Shown: positions 25,801 to 38,781, counted from the first letter of the stretch. The stretch is DNA of 64,000 bases from Seriola aureovittata (GCF_021018895.1 NC_079369.1:7042694-7106693), one strand, 5' to 3'. A program made the numbers and translations. Notes: generated from the letters alone by a model not told the origin.

Positions 25801-28122
25801 TAACCTCATGTAGGGTTTTTCTTTTCACTGCAGAAACAACCTTCATCTCTTTCTGATGACCTTAGAGTATACACAGATCTCTTGAATGGCCTCTAAAAAT
25901 CACATTGATATGGCAGGTTGTTTTGCACAAGTGTCCTGATTATCATTGCAAATTATTTTTATATCAATATTTAAAAATACTGCGTAGACATGCTGTCACA
26001 GTTAGGTGGAAATCTTATATTTTGTCTGTAGCTGAGAAAGACAAAAAATTCTCATGACTCACAGAGGACCATGTAATCCTTCGATAAATTATCATTGATT
26101 TATTACATGGCTCTACATGCTGCATAGAAAATGGAAAAATTAGACATTTATGCATATAAGTATATTATGCCGGAAAATCCACCATTTGAAACACTTAACA
26201 GAAAAAAGGAAAAAACTTAAGTCAACATCAGGGCACAATTGCTCCCTGGAAAAACATCAACACACTCAGAGCCTTAGATGAAATATTTTAGTTGACGCTG
26301 CGCTCTTGGGAAGTTGATGTAACAGCGTCTGTATGAGCGTTGTGGTCCCAGGTGACTGGTTAGTCTCTGAGCCCAGTCTTCCTCTGAAGTCATTCCAGCC
26401 CAGAGCCAATCAAAGCCCAAGTGAATTAATATTCAACTAATATTAATCAGTTCAGACAAATTGGCTGATGGCTCTTCTGTTTTATATTTTTGTCTTCCGT
26501 CTTCATTCTTCTTCCTTTGTTTTCTATCTTTGGATAGATCTGACCTTCATCTCTCTCCCTTTCCCTCTCTCCCTCTCTCCTCTCCTCCATCCTGAATGAG
26601 TTCATTATTACGAGATGAGTTGTATTTCTCTTTATCTGCACATGTTAATTACTTACACACTTCTGTTGCATATTCAATCCAGTCAACCAAAAACAAGGAA
26701 AAGTAATGTTTCAAGTAAGATTGATTTCAAGAAACAAAGCCAAAACCATCATTGCCTTTAGTTTGACTTAAGTTTCCAATGATTTCAAAGTTTGATTTTT
26801 TGTAATTTGTTTGTTATACCTGCTGAGTTCTGCATTGGAGGATCTCTGTATGAGTTTGGATATAGTTTTTCCTAAACAAATGGAGAGAGTACTATAGCCT
26901 GGTAGGCAGATCTGGTCTCAGTCCTGTGTTGTTGTCAGATCCGGCTACCAGGCTGAGGGGGTATTGTTGATAGCAGTATTTTGAAGGAGCTTATGCAGTG
27001 GAATGTGGTGAAGCAGTACCGATTGGGTCGGGCCAACAGAAACATACTCTGTTTAATGCCTTTATCTGCCTCTTAGGCCCTCAAACGGAAGCCCGATTTG
27101 TTCTTGTCTGAGAGTCTTGATGTGAAAGCAGTATTCCACTGTGGTAAGTTTGCACATCGTTTACACAAACACGCACCTCTACACACTAGACTGTGTGTCT
27201 TGCTACAGTTCCTGTGAAATATGTGCCTGTCAGTACAAAGTACAAACTGTAAATGTTTGACACCATTCTTCTTCATTCTAGGAGTTCTGTCACTCAAATT
27301 TCCTGAAGCTCCGACAGTCAAGTCAACGTGCTTGTTCTTTGTGAGCGAACACACACACACAAATGAACACACACAACTTAAAACTTTGCAAACATGAAAG
27401 CCATCATTTTAGATATAAATGAGTCATCTGGCTTTCTTTGTGTGTCTGCCTTAGACTGAACTGTTACCCCACTGCTCAGATGTGCCTCCATTGGCCAGGG
27501 TGGTGCAGGAGGATGGCAAGCTGTTGATACAGGCCGTGTTGGAGGTGAGAAGCACCACATTACACATTTACACATCACACCACAGAAAAGTTTCATCATT
27601 TCACTGTTGCTGCAGTTTGCTGTGTTATCACACTTCAAACTTTTCTTGCTCTTTCACTGTAATTAAGTCCCTCATGTAAAAAGCCTCCTCCACTCTCTCC
27701 AGGGCATCGGGGGCGGGGCATCTCGGAGCCTGATGGACCAGTTCGCAGAAGTGCTTTTCTGTCTGAACAAGCACTGCTTCTCTCTGCTCGCTGTGTGGTT
27801 GAAGGAGGCTCTGCAGCCTCCAGGGTTCCCGTCGACACGGGTCACAATTGAACAGAAAGACAACTTCTCACAGCAGATACTCAGGTACGCTGCCGGACAT
27901 TTGATGACAGGCTTATTAGCTAATGAGAGCATCCAGTTGGTCAAGCACATGATTTTTCACATATACTCTATAATTATGTGTTTTTTTTTCTCTATTCTTT
28001 GCCTCCCTCCTCCTCTGTGATGCAGAGAACGAGTGAACAAGCGGAGGGTGAAGGACATAGTGAAGGAGTTCACACTACTGTGCAGAGGGCTCCATGGCAC
28101 AGAGTACGCCGCTGAATACTGA
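5807..28122 (+). CDS. ipo13: Importin-13 (complete, 22 coding exons)
   Basis: This is an importin-beta family nuclear transport receptor. Family knowledge: it imports cargoes such as UBC9 and MAGOH-Y14 and exports eIF1A under Ran control. Exons: 5807-5875, 11450-11575, 11683-12039, 13019-13272, 16471-16611, 16902-17043, 17674-17840, 18133-18253, 18656-18803, 18921-19102, 19309-19335, 19557-19691, 21359-21511, 21967-22047, 22168-22305, 23422-23518, 25500-25552, 27077-27143, 27282-27340, 27455-27544, 27703-27884, 28026-28122. The sum is 2886 nt, or 961 residues, against 963 in human. All junctions keep frame with GT-AG. Recognisable stretches are DFTVENVEK at the start, ALHQLYYDPNIENKNLAQKW (importin-beta N-terminal domain), NETTSSLTLTFWYTLQ, KKICRECKYDLPPYA and the C-terminal RERVNKRRVK. 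The rest is HEAT-repeat helical protein. The start ATG has G at -3 and +4. The N-terminus diverges from the mammalian Ala/Gly-rich leader. Intron 4 and intron 3 carry old repeats. Confidence 0.97.
5876..11449 (+). other. ipo13 intron 1 (5.6 kb)
   Basis: This is the largest intron of the gene. It holds a GA microsatellite (6381-6452) and otherwise unique-looking AT-rich sequence. The 196-codon Ser/Pro/His-rich frame on the minus strand at 6113-6703 is a by-product of the GA tract. I see no nested gene. Confidence 0.7.
6381..6452. repeat. (GA)n microsatellite
   Basis: This is an interrupted GA/GGA tract in ipo13 intron 1. Confidence 0.9.
12343..12870. mobile_element. Decayed dispersed repeat bounded by TATCGG-type motifs (ipo13 intron 3)
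   Basis: The left end has CCGATTTATCGG and ATATATCGGTACCGG. The right end has ATCGATATCGG, ATATCGGTATCGG and ATATCGGCCGG. Between them lies low-complexity AT/TG DNA (12517-12597). Clusters of this ATCGGTATCGG kind are a familiar signature of old DNA-transposon-derived repeats in vertebrate genomes, especially fish. I cannot define exact ends or a target duplication, and there is no coding capacity. The class assignment is inference. Confidence 0.4.
12517..12597. repeat. (AT)n/(TG)n microsatellite
   Basis: Alternating AT, TG, AT blocks lie inside the decayed repeat of ipo13 intron 3. Confidence 0.9.
15011..15072. repeat. (CA)n microsatellite
   Basis: This is a near-perfect CA tract of about 62 bp in ipo13 intron 4. 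Confidence 0.95.
15465..15680 (-). mobile_element. Decayed short dispersed repeat, GGGCTGCAACT family, copy 1
   Basis: Read on the minus strand it starts CTAGGGCTGCAACT, continues with AATTATCAATTCATC-type blocks and ends with TTTTCTGTCCACTGATTAATC. The pattern of GATTAATC motifs with a GGGCTGCAAC end is shared with the copy at 40343-40555. It has no coding capacity. I believe it is a non-autonomous DNA-transposon relic; the superfamily is not proven. Confidence 0.45.
17365..17408. repeat. Perfect 18-bp inverted repeat with 8-nt loop
   Basis: The left arm is TTGCAAATTACTAAATGG (17365-17382), the loop is 17383-17390, and the right arm 17391-17408 is its exact reverse complement. It lies in ipo13 intron 6, and a third partial copy of the arm follows directly at 17404-17427. 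It could fold into a hairpin in the pre-mRNA. Confidence 0.8.
19720..19768. repeat. (CA)n microsatellite
   Basis: The CA tract lies about 30 nt downstream of the exon 12 donor of ipo13. Confidence 0.95.
20314..20339. repeat. (CA)n microsatellite
   Basis: A second, shorter CA tract in ipo13 intron 12. Confidence 0.9.
22330..22375. repeat. (CA)n microsatellite
   Basis: The CA tract begins about 25 nt downstream of the exon 15 donor of ipo13. Confidence 0.95.
22795..22828. repeat. Poly-T run
   Basis: A run of 34 T in ipo13 intron 15. It could be the tail of a minus-strand retroposon, but I see no recognisable SINE or LINE body beside it. Confidence 0.85.
23519..27076 (+). other. ipo13 introns 16 and 17
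   Basis: Apart from the 53-bp exon 17 (25500-25552), these 3.5 kb hold no supported coding sequence. Pyrimidine-rich blocks are frequent near the exon. Confidence 0.6.
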
Positions 28123-28595
28123 AACTCTACCCTCGAACTCTCACCTAATCGTGACCTCTGCCCTCAGTGCAAACCAGCTGGATGCCACAACAAAACAGTT
28201 CTCACCAACCCAGTCAGTGAAGATATCATGAAATGATTGTAATGATTACCCGCCCCGCCGCAGGACAAGACATGGATCCATTCCAACACAGACGTGCCAT
28301 TGGATTAAAGGACAAACATTAAATCCCCGGTGGCTTTTGGGAGGCTATCCTCCCTGCTCCGATTTTTTTTTCTGTTCTAAGATTGATTGTTTCTCTTCTC
28401 TCCTCTTATTTAAAGGTCTTTTCTTTGGAAGAGCTTCGAGCAGCACTCCCAGCATGCTGCCTCACGCCTCCTTCTATCTCTGTCTTGTTCTGCCTTTCTA
28501 AATCTTCCTGTGGTTCCTAGGTTGTTTCCTGGTGATTAGCATCCATATGAAAATGGTAGTGGTATCATACGTAGCTACTTGACATTATTTTTCAA

Positions 28596-28601
28596 AATAA
28601 A
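28596..28601 (+). terminator. ipo13: Candidate ipo13 poly(A) signal
   Basis: An AATAAA lies 474 nt after the ipo13 stop codon. Further AATAAA copies near 30090 and 30670 could serve a longer 3' UTR. Confidence 0.5.
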
Positions 28602-31080
28602 TCAATTTAAGTATATAAATGTATGTACACATATAGAAAGGTGGTGGTCGTCAGTCCTGCTGCTGCTAATGGGAAGAGAGAAGGACCAATGTCAGGAGGG
28701 GATTCTGCAGGAAAAATGACATTAATACAATAATATTTACTGCCACTCATGCCCCCAGGAGATCCGTATTGCCAAATTATCATGAAATGTTTCGTGAATA
28801 AGTCCCTTTTTTGTTATATATGCCTTTTAAGGGGGTATGAGTGGAAAAAGAAGCCGAAGAACAGAAAACTGGGACTAAAAACAGTCTGCTCTCTTGCCTA
28901 GCCCTCTGTGTAAAGGGCTGTACCTCATGTGCATACAGTCCTACCCGGTCATACTGCAGTCTCCTCAGGTTGTAGAGAGTGGTTGTTATGCAGTGGTCCC
29001 TTCGGTAAAGCAGGACTGCCTAGAGTGATGGCTGGAGGGGAAGCGGAAGGATAGTAGCTGGCAGTGAGAAAGAGGCACAGGATGCAAACTGAGAGGGCAA
29101 TTGAGTGTTTGGAGGGATTAGGGGATTAATAATCCTGACGTTGGACTGCTTAGTCACTGTAATCGTGCAAAAATATTAATCAAGTTGTGAATATTAACAG
29201 TTATTGCTGAACACTTCTGTGTATTTGAGTGTATGCGTGTGTTCATACCTGTATGTATGAGAGGTTGTGTGTGCACAGATGTAACTTTTTCCACTTGTTC
29301 AGTGCACTTATATTGGACCTACAGTACACATCCATAACTTTTAAACAAAGAGCCCATTCATTTCTTCACACCACACTCATTCAGACTACCCTCTTCTTAA
29401 AGGCTGACCAGGCACGTCTGGTATTTCACCTCTGCTGCTCGGCAATCGCACCCAGGCGTTAAACCCTTCTTATCATCGGGATAGTCAACAACCAGACCCA
29501 ACCATCTATCTGTTATTGACACCAACTATTGCTCTTAACACAATGCTTGTGCACAAGCTATCCAAAATCCTTTCATTCATCTGGGTCACTGCCTTGGAGA
29601 GGACCGAGAAGGATTAGAGTTCAGAAACAAAATCTCTGAGAGAGTTATTTAGTGTTTGCAACAAGAATTGGCACCGACATTCTGTGCTCATCCATTACGC
29701 CAGAGACATTATTGGTGAAGTGATGTGACGGCTGTAAAAATAGTCTGTCTTGTGAATCAGCAGGACCAGTTGACATCTTATAACACTCAGCATCGAAATG
29801 TACTTTGTGGTCTCTGATAAAACTTTATCTCAGTCTAATCCTTCTGTCTTATCCGAGGTGCCTGCAGACATGTAGCATGTATGTGTTTTGTGGGGGGTTT
29901 CGGGATTCAGGGGACAAACATATTCAGTGTGTAAGACACTGCAGAAGGACATGATTAAGACTGAGACTGGAGGTAAGAATCAGCTCTACAGTGTGAGCTA
30001 TCCTGCCTCAGAGTCTGATTTGAACTGTGAATGACTGGACGTTCAGCACTGATCCTCTGTCTGTATCGTGGTCTCATTCTGAGGTGAGAAATAAAAATAA
30101 TGTTTGTCACAGTTTAAAGAAAGAGCGGTAGATGAAGGAGGGGAGGGAGGTATGAAATGTACATTGTTTTTTTGTACCTTGGCTTTAATTTATTAAATAT
30201 ATCTAAGACTGCAGCTCCTGGTTCTTCTGTGTGTGGGAGTAGTTTCATTCTGTGCTTTCAACACTTCCAGCAAAGACACTCTGTCTGCACATCCTGCAGA
30301 TATTTTCCAAGCTCCCTGAAACGATTAACACCACTACCAGTGTAGGTAAAAGTACAAGTAGAAACATGTAAGATTTAGCCATATCCAGCCAGTTCATTGA
30401 GAGAAAAAAAGGTTAGGTTGGAGTCAGTCCTTGTTTGAATGTTAACTTTTCTCATCAGTATCACCAAAGCCAGGATATAAGAAATACTAAGGCCATTAGT
30501 CCAAGTCACCCCATCCTCAAAAATGCCAATAGATACCAAGAAGAATATCTCTAAAACTTTTAATTATTTGGATTAATTCTATTTTGTTTATGAAATGTAG
30601 CAGAGACTACTTTGTTTTTTCAGAGGTAACTTCCCAACAGATTATCAGTAAATTTTAGAGACTTTAAAATAAAGCATTACAATTTTCTTTCACAGCATGA
30701 AGGACAATTAAATTAAATGTATTTATTATATTTAGTTGACCTAAACATAGCCAAAATTAAATACTGACTGTAAAAACACATGAAGCAGCCTATATTGTAA
30801 CCACCAAGTTTGAGTTTTTACTGTAGAGTGTAAATTGAAATAATCTCCAGAGGATCAATCAATACTGAGGACACAACCTCACTGTCAAAGTGGAAGCAAG
30901 GGCACAGGCCAGTGTCATTGTATAATGAGGATAACGTCATTTCCCTCATAAGAAAACAAGGCTATTCTTCCTCAACTTACTTTTAAAAGCTATAAGATTA
31001 GTTCTGTGATCATCCACACTCATTCAATTAAATCGAACAGCACTCGCGCATGCGCACACATTAGGAGCGCTCACACGTGG
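28602..31080. other. Intergenic region between ipo13 and pfas
   Basis: No splice-supported coding segment or RNA gene was found on either strand. The first part may be an extended ipo13 3' UTR. Confidence 0.55.
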
Positions 31081-31345
31081 GTGCAGAGGTCCACCATCCA
31101 TCCTGTCCTGTCAGTGTGCAGACAGACCTCCACCAACCAAACCTCCTTCTGTCCACGCAAGAGGAGCAGAAGTTTCTCCAGGACTCCAGGGGTGAGCGGC
31201 AACTCAACTCTCCATCCTACACGAAGAAGAGCCAACCGCTGAAGCTGCTTCCCGTAAGTTAGCTAACGTCACTGACTAGCTCTCTGCTAACTCTGCTACC
31301 TTCTTTTTTAAAAGTTAGCAAGTTTAGCTTCCCCGCAGCGGTTCG
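31081..31345 (+). promoter_or_regulatory. pfas: pfas first (non-coding) exon and promoter region
   Basis: A leader exon appears to end at 31253, where CTTCCC is followed by a GTAAGT donor. The matching acceptor at 32416-32417 leaves TC before the ATG at 32420. Within 90 nt after the donor there are several GTTAGC/GCTAAC motifs, as at the ipo13 promoter. The exon start is not defined; the promoter call is positional. Confidence 0.5.
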
Positions 31346-31510
31346 AGACAGAGGAAACTGTGCACAATGTAAAAGTAACGAGGAATTATTTTTCTATTGT
31401 CTCATGTCACCTGGTGTCACTTAGATCACACGTTAAGAAGTTGCGTCTTCTGTATTCACCTTGTTGTTTCTGTAGACGAGCTCTTTGATACTCTTTGTTA
31501 GGTCGCATCA

Positions 31511-31515
<5 letters not shown>

Positions 31516-31561
<46 letters not shown>
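31516..31561. repeat. (GT)n microsatellite
   Basis: GT tract in the first intron of pfas. Confidence 0.95.
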
Positions 31562-31563
<2 letters not shown>

Positions 31564-32419
31564 GAAAGGGGACTGCATCTGGTGTGGTTAAGGACTAACA
31601 GAAAGCTCCTGACCGCGCAGTGTGTGACCTCCAACATGTACACAATCAGTGTCCCAGAGAGATAGAGTGTGTGTGTGTGTATTCAGAGGGTTTGCATTAG
31701 TATTGAAAGACACGTGCATTTATCATTGTGCAGAATTAGCCATAACATCACCACTGGAAAAAAAAAAAACATACATGTTGCACAAGTTATTTGCTGTCAG
31801 CTTGTTGTGAAACTCCTGAATAAAAAACACAGATATAGTAACACTCGGTATTTTTGATCAAAAGAACATGTAACATGAAGCAGTGATCACATGTCAAGTC
31901 TGTAGATAAATTGAGATTCTGCAGGTTTACAATCCATGTTATTTTGATTAAATCATCAACATTATTAAATCATGTTTGCAGAAGAATTGTAATTAACTTA
32001 ACATCTATACATCACTTGGTTGTTTAATGTAATCCTCATGGTCTGAACACATTGAGACCTTCCTAGATGTCATGGAGACTCTTGTGTGTTCATGTCTGTG
32101 GTGATACTCCAGGCTCCAGGCTTTGCACGCTCTCATTAGTGGCCAGCCATCTGAGCATTGGTTTGTCCCAGTCTGAACTGGAGACAAAGCTCAACCTCAG
32201 TGAGAAAATGTGAGCCCTTCCATATTATTGATCATCAGTATTGACCTCTGCCCTCTGATTTAGTGATCCGTTACTGTAGAATATGCACTTAATAAGTTTG
32301 AGTCGATCAATTTCATCAATTTCATGAAATCAATCATCTGTGACGTTTCGTGATTGATTTTATTAATGGAAGTCCCTCAGTTTTTAAAGAGGATTTATTT
32401 TTCTGTCTCTCTGTCAGTC

Positions 32420-35400
32420 ATGGCTGTGGTGCGGCTCTACAGTAATGAAGCTGTGAGCGGGCGGGCCTTACAGCGGGCAGCCAAGCTCTACCCCGAGCTG
32501 TCAATCACCACTGAGCTGTGCTACAATGTGGAGCTGACGGGTGAGTGTGTGACAGCTAATAACTTAAGGCTGCGGACGGCAAAATAACTGATTAAATACT
32601 ATACATATACATGAATGTTTCCTTATTCTATCGATCCATTTGCCATGTTTTCCACCTCTGCAAAGTTTGTGTCCTTGCTCTCTGCTGCAGGCTGTGAGAG
32701 TCTCAGTGCAGAGCAGAAGGAGGTTCTCGTCTGGTTGTTTCGTCCTCCCCTGCAGGCAGAGCCCCTGTCGGAGACAGCAAACCTCACAGAGGGCAGCGGG
32801 GAGAAACTGGTGGAGATCGGACCTAGGTACTGCTGCTCCCTCGCAGTCTTATAAATTACCTGTATTACATGTTGTGGCTCTGCTTTTGTCCGACAGTTGG
32901 CTTTATTTTCATTATACAGGAGACATTTTAAAACGTATTAACTCAGACATACATGAAAACACTCTCACAGATTGATATCAGGTTTCCATTTGATGAGTAT
33001 GAGAGTTTATTCTTGACTTGTCAAGGTTCCTGACCTTTTAGCAGCATCTTCATCACAGTTTCCTACAAGTCAGATAAACAAAACAAGTCTGAAGACACAC
33101 TACTGACCCCTAGAGGCTGCAATGTTCACCAAATAAAAGCATGTTTTTATCCTTCAGAATTTTCTATTCATAGAGACTTATTAAAGGGACTAAAAATGTT
33201 AGGTTTGGCGGTGTGGAAAGCTCATAAAGGGTCCAAAATATCATAACATCTCCAAGCATCATGATTGTGTTCCCTAAATATCATAATAATCTGGTCATTA
33301 TTTTAATATTCCTTTTGTGTAAGTGTCAGTAGAGCAGAGGTCAGAAAACATTAATATTCATCCTGAGTTTATCAGGAATATTCGTAGAAAATGCCATAGA
33401 GGTGAGGATGCCATCGATGCCGTGGGACCCTGAAAATACAGAACATATCAAATATCAGTCAGATTAACTTTCATTCAGTTGCCACTAGCAGAGCAAAAGA
33501 TTGAAATGTGATGGTCTCCACTTGATATTGATGCAGTTTTGCCCCTCAGGTTGAACTTCTCCACCGCCTGGTCCACCAACGCTGTGTCCATCTGCCAGAG
33601 TGCAGGCCTCACTAATGTCACACGGGTCGAGCTGTCTCGCAGATTTCTAATCAAGGTTTGAACACACACAGAAAAATGATTTTATAGGTCACTGACTCAG
33701 AGTTGTTTTGTCACTTTATGCCTGTGCTTCTCTCTGCCCTCCAGCCCAAAAAGGAAGAGAGTGATACCAAGCTCAATGGAGATATAAAGAAGCTGATTGA
33801 GTGTCTGTATGACAGTATGACAGAGTGTATCTATCAGCGTCCCATCACTTCTTTCACTGTGGAAACCAAACCACAGCCAGTGTTTGAGGTGGACATCCTG
33901 GGGAAGGGTCGTGCAGGCTTGGAGACGGCGAACAATGATCTGGGTGAGACTCCCTTTACAGTTTCCAGATTAAGAGAATTTTCTCTTTGCACTATTCAGC
34001 CTCAGCTTCTCTCGAGCTCTTCTTCCTCTTTTGTCACTCAGACTTAATGCACTGCTACCTTTCTCTTTCTCTATACCTCTTTTCAGTCTTGCAGCTATCT
34101 GTGAGTACACTGTGTGTGCTGATGGAGGTAATAATGTCACATGATTACATAGCTGGTTAAAGTCACAGGACAGCAATGATGCTGCTCATTATCTCACACG
34201 TGCATCTGTGTGTGTGTGTGCGTCTAATGTGCTGTGAAAGCAAATGAAACCCAAAAAGAGATAAAGGCTCCATCTCTTTAATGGAAAACCAGATACTGAA
34301 TAAGTAGATCTTTTTTTATATCTGACATGTTTGGTGTTTTTAACCAGTTTATCCGTATCAAGGCTTTGAAGTCCAGCTCTCCTCAGCTGACTTTTCTTTC
34401 CAAAACAGACATAGTGCACAAAAACTGATGCATTTGATTTTTACATATTCACAAACTGTTCCTGTCTTTGTATGACCAGGTTCAGACTGACAGAACGCTT
34501 TGTGCGTGCTTATGTTCATGCTCTGCTTATTCACTTCTGCTCAGCTTCATTAATATTCACAAGCTGCTCAAATAGATGAGAATAATTTCAGTACATACAT
34601 TGTAGGCTCATCCATGCTCAACTGGTCAATTAAGTATATAATTAAAAATCACCCATATGAAATTCGTTGACGCTATAGCTGCTCAATTTCTCCTAAGGAT
34701 CCATTTCGCTTTTACCCAACTTAAGTTAAATGTGTTGTTTAATAGAAGGGACACACATCATGAGTGACATGACGTAGCTTTAAAGCAGCGCATACTTCTA
34801 TGTACAATTCAATTAAATTCTACAGAATTTAATTGAATTGTACATAAACCAAAATTGTGTGAAATAGTTTTTGGGTTTCCGGTCTCTTGAAGCATGCAGA
34901 GGATAAAAATCACTGTTTGGAAGTGATCTCACTGTGTGATTGTGTTTGTGTCTGTGTTTCTGTTGATTGATTCATTTTGCATCTTTATTAGTGTTGACTT
35001 TTGTGTGGGTTGATGTCTGCATGTTATAAGAACAAATTCTACACGTATATTGTTTTTATGGCCATTCATAATCTTATGTGTGCGTGTTGTGCGTAACGCA
35101 GGTCTGGCCTTTGACTCCTGGGATCTGGATTACTACACATCCATGTTCCAGAGGATTAAAAGGAACCCCACCAGTGTGGAGTGTTTTGACTTGGCCCAGT
35201 CCAACAGGTGGGGTTTTTCTGCAGTGAGCAGATTAGCAGCAAAGCTTTGTGTTGCTTGGCTCTGAAATATTTGTTTCTGGGTGTTTTTTTTTTGTTCTCT
35301 TATGTTTTCTAATTCCTTCTTTGTTTCTTTCCCAGCGAGCACAGTCGTCACTGGTTCTTCCGGGGGCGGATGGAGATCGATGGGCAGGAGCAGAAGGAGA

Positions 35401-35552
35401 CTCTTTTCAGTCTCATAATGGACACCCAGCGGCGCAGCAACCAGAACAACGTCATCAAGTTCTGTGACAACAGCAGGTAGGAGTGGAAGCAGCACAGCAA
35501 CCACAGATGCTGTGTGTTAATGTGTGTGTGTCCACATTTTACACTGACACTG

Positions 35553-35602
<50 letters not shown>

Positions 35603-38600
35603 TGTGTGTCTGTGTGTGTCTGTGTGTGTGTGTCTCCCCCCAGTGGTATCAAAGGCATGGAACTGGAGTGTGTTTACCCAAAAGATTCTTCCCAAGCCAG
35701 CCCATATGAGACACGGCGCTCACTGCGACATGTCATCTTCACTGCAGAGACACACAACTTCCCGACAGGTCTGGACACACAAAATGATGTTTAATTGCAA
35801 CATACGCGTCCTTTTTCCTGTGTGTAGAAAATCTTCTATGTGTTCTTTTTTTCTTATCATAATTTTCTTTCTCATCTGACATGCAGGTGTAGCACCGTTC
35901 AGTGGCGCCACCACAGGAACAGGAGGTCGTATCAGAGATGTCCAGAGTGCCGGACGCGGAGGCCACGTCATCGCTGGCACTGCAGGATACTGCTTCGGCA
36001 ATCTGCACATACCAGGTCAGACTTGCTGAAACTGTCAAACAGGTTTCTTCACTTTCCTCATTTACAATCATCTTATTTATGGGGCATAAATATATGGTAT
36101 AAAGTACTTCACACACACACACACATAATAATTTTTAACCCAAGGCGTCTTTTCTGACTGTCGTCCTCTCCAGGTTACGTTCTCCCCTGGGAGTGTGAAG
36201 GAGAGGGCTGGGAGTATCCCTCTAGCTTCGCCCCTCCGCTGCAGGTGGCTATCGAGGCCAGTGATGGAGCGTCAGACTATGGCAACAAGTTTGGAGAACC
36301 AGTTCTGTCAGGTAGGAAAACCTGCGCTATATATACTGAAGCCTTTCAGGATCGAACAGTTATTTCTTCACCGGAATCAAAACAGGTGACGGAACAGAAC
36401 TGATGGATGCAAATCTAATAATAGCAGAAATTGAAAGCAGCCAAACTTTATGAAGATATTTTTGGACAAAAAGACAAAAAGGAAACTACTTGTAGTATCT
36501 GTAAAACTGTAAACATGGCATGTGTTTGGAGGTTTCTCTACATTATAATAGTACAGAAACAGTCCGTTATGAATTTGAATACATTTTATGTCAGTCTACT
36601 GATTAATTGTGTGCTGATTTCTATAATTCCCTCCTCCAGGTTTTGCTCGCTCCTTTGGCATGCGGCTGGCTAACGGTGAGCGTCGAGAGTGGATTAAGCC
36701 AATCATGTTCAGTGGTGGTCTCGGTTCTATTGAAGATACACATGTGAAGAAAGAAGAGGCAGAGACTGGTAACGTTTCAACTCCGCATGTGAAATGAGTT
36801 TAGTCAATGCAGAGGCTATATTTACACACGTCTATCAATGACTCACAATTTCCCTCTGCTGCTCTTTTTGATCAGGAATGGAAGTGGTGAAGATCGGGGG
36901 GCCGGTGTACAGGATCGGCGTGGGAGGAGGAGCGGCCTCCTCTGTAGAAGTAGGGGCGCCACATTAAATCACAGTGACCCCCCACCGGGTGCAGACGTTT
37001 CAGTGTATTTGAAAATTATTTGGCTTGTAGGTCCAGGGGGACAACTCCAGTGACAGGGATCTGGGTGCCGTGCAGAGGGGAGATGCTGAGATGGAGCAGA
37101 AGATGAATCGTGCTCTCAGGGCATGCCTGGAAAGAAGCAATGGGAATCCAGTCTGCAGTATACATGATCAGGGGGCGGGAGGAAATGGTATGAAACAGAG
37201 CTTTTTTTTCTGCATTTATGTAAAGCTTAGGAAATTAGACGAGAATTAATGAACTGAGATATATTCTCATCTGTAGGTAATGTGCTCAAGGAGCTCAGTG
37301 AGCCAGCTGGAGCTGTCATCTACTGCAGCAGATTCAAGGTAATCAGCAAATGAACACAGATACAAACACTAGGATACACAAACACACCTTCTAGTTTTCG
37401 TTTTATTTCATTCTTATTTTTGTCATCTTCCCCCTGTATCTGCTGTGCAGAAAGGTGACCCCACCTTGAGTGTGTTGGAGCTGTGGGGAGCAGAGTATCA
37501 GGAGAGCAATGCCCTGCTGCTCCGCCCATCAGACAGGTCTTTCCTGGAGAGGGTGTGTCAGAGGGAGAAGTGTCCTGTTGACTTTGTGGGAAACATCACC
37601 GGAGACGGCAAGGCACGTTTCAGCCTAGATCAAGTCGATTAATGCACATCCAGTGTACCGATCAATCTGCCTTTTGTGATCAGTGGTCACTAGCTAGGTC
37701 ATATGGCTGGAAAGCCTCGAGTATCTCTCTGAATCAGTTCCTAGATCATCCTCATTTTGTTTTGTTTTTCTATCTGATTTCTCCCACAGATTGTGCTGGT
37801 GGATGACGAGGGGGGTAGCCGTGATCAGGCAGACAGAGGGCGCTGTCCCGTCGACCTTCAGCTGGATTGGGTTCTGGGAAAGATGCCTCAGAAGGAGTTT
37901 AAGATGGAGCGTTTGACCCCGACCCATCAGCTGCTCGCTCTTCCTGCTGGGCTGACAGTCAAAGATGCTCTGGGCAGAGTTTTACGTTTGCCTGCTGTGG
38001 CATCCAAACGCTACTTGACCAATAAGGTCTGTGTTACATCCCTGACTTTCACTGTCTGTGTCTTTTAGAAGTGAATTTGTGCATGTGGCTTTTCATGTCT
38101 TCACTCCCTCCCCCTCTCAGGTGGACCGGTCTGTAACTGGGTTGGTTGCCCAGCAACAGTGTGTCGGCCCTCTTCACACCCCACTGGCCGACGTGGCTGT
38201 TGTTGCTCTGTCACCGTTCAGCCTAGAGGGAGCGGCGACGGCCATCGGGGAGCAGCCAATCAAAGGGCTGGTCTGTCCTGCAGCGGGGGCTCGTATGGCT
38301 GTGGGAGAAGCTCTGACCAATCTGGTGTTTGCCAGAGTCACAGCGCTGAAGGTGAGCGGATAACTGAGAGCGTGAAGAAATTCAAGGAATCTGTTTCAGT
38401 CAACTGGGGAAATTTATCAAGTGACACCTGCAAAATACCTAACACAAATTTCTGTCCCCACCTATTAAAATAGGATCATTATTGTAGTATCCAATGATTT
38501 GTTTTTTACCCCAACAAGAATGTCCTGGATGTGTGTTTTCAGGATGTGAAGTGTAGTGGGAACTGGATGTGGGCGGCCAAGCTGCCCGGTGAAGGAGCTT

Positions 38601-38731
38601 GTTTGTGGGAGGCCTGCAAAGCCATGTGTGAGGTCATGGGTCAACTGGGGGTGGCCATTGATGGGGGCAAAGACTCTCTGAGTATGGCCGCTAGAGTGGG
38701 AAAAGAGACGGTCAAAGCCCCAGGTACTCTC

Positions 38732-38781
<50 letters not shown>

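Noticed and set aside
37613..37642. Extension of pfas exon 14 to the stop at 37640
   Set aside because: The conserved protein continues at 37790, and a GC-AG intron restores the frame exactly.
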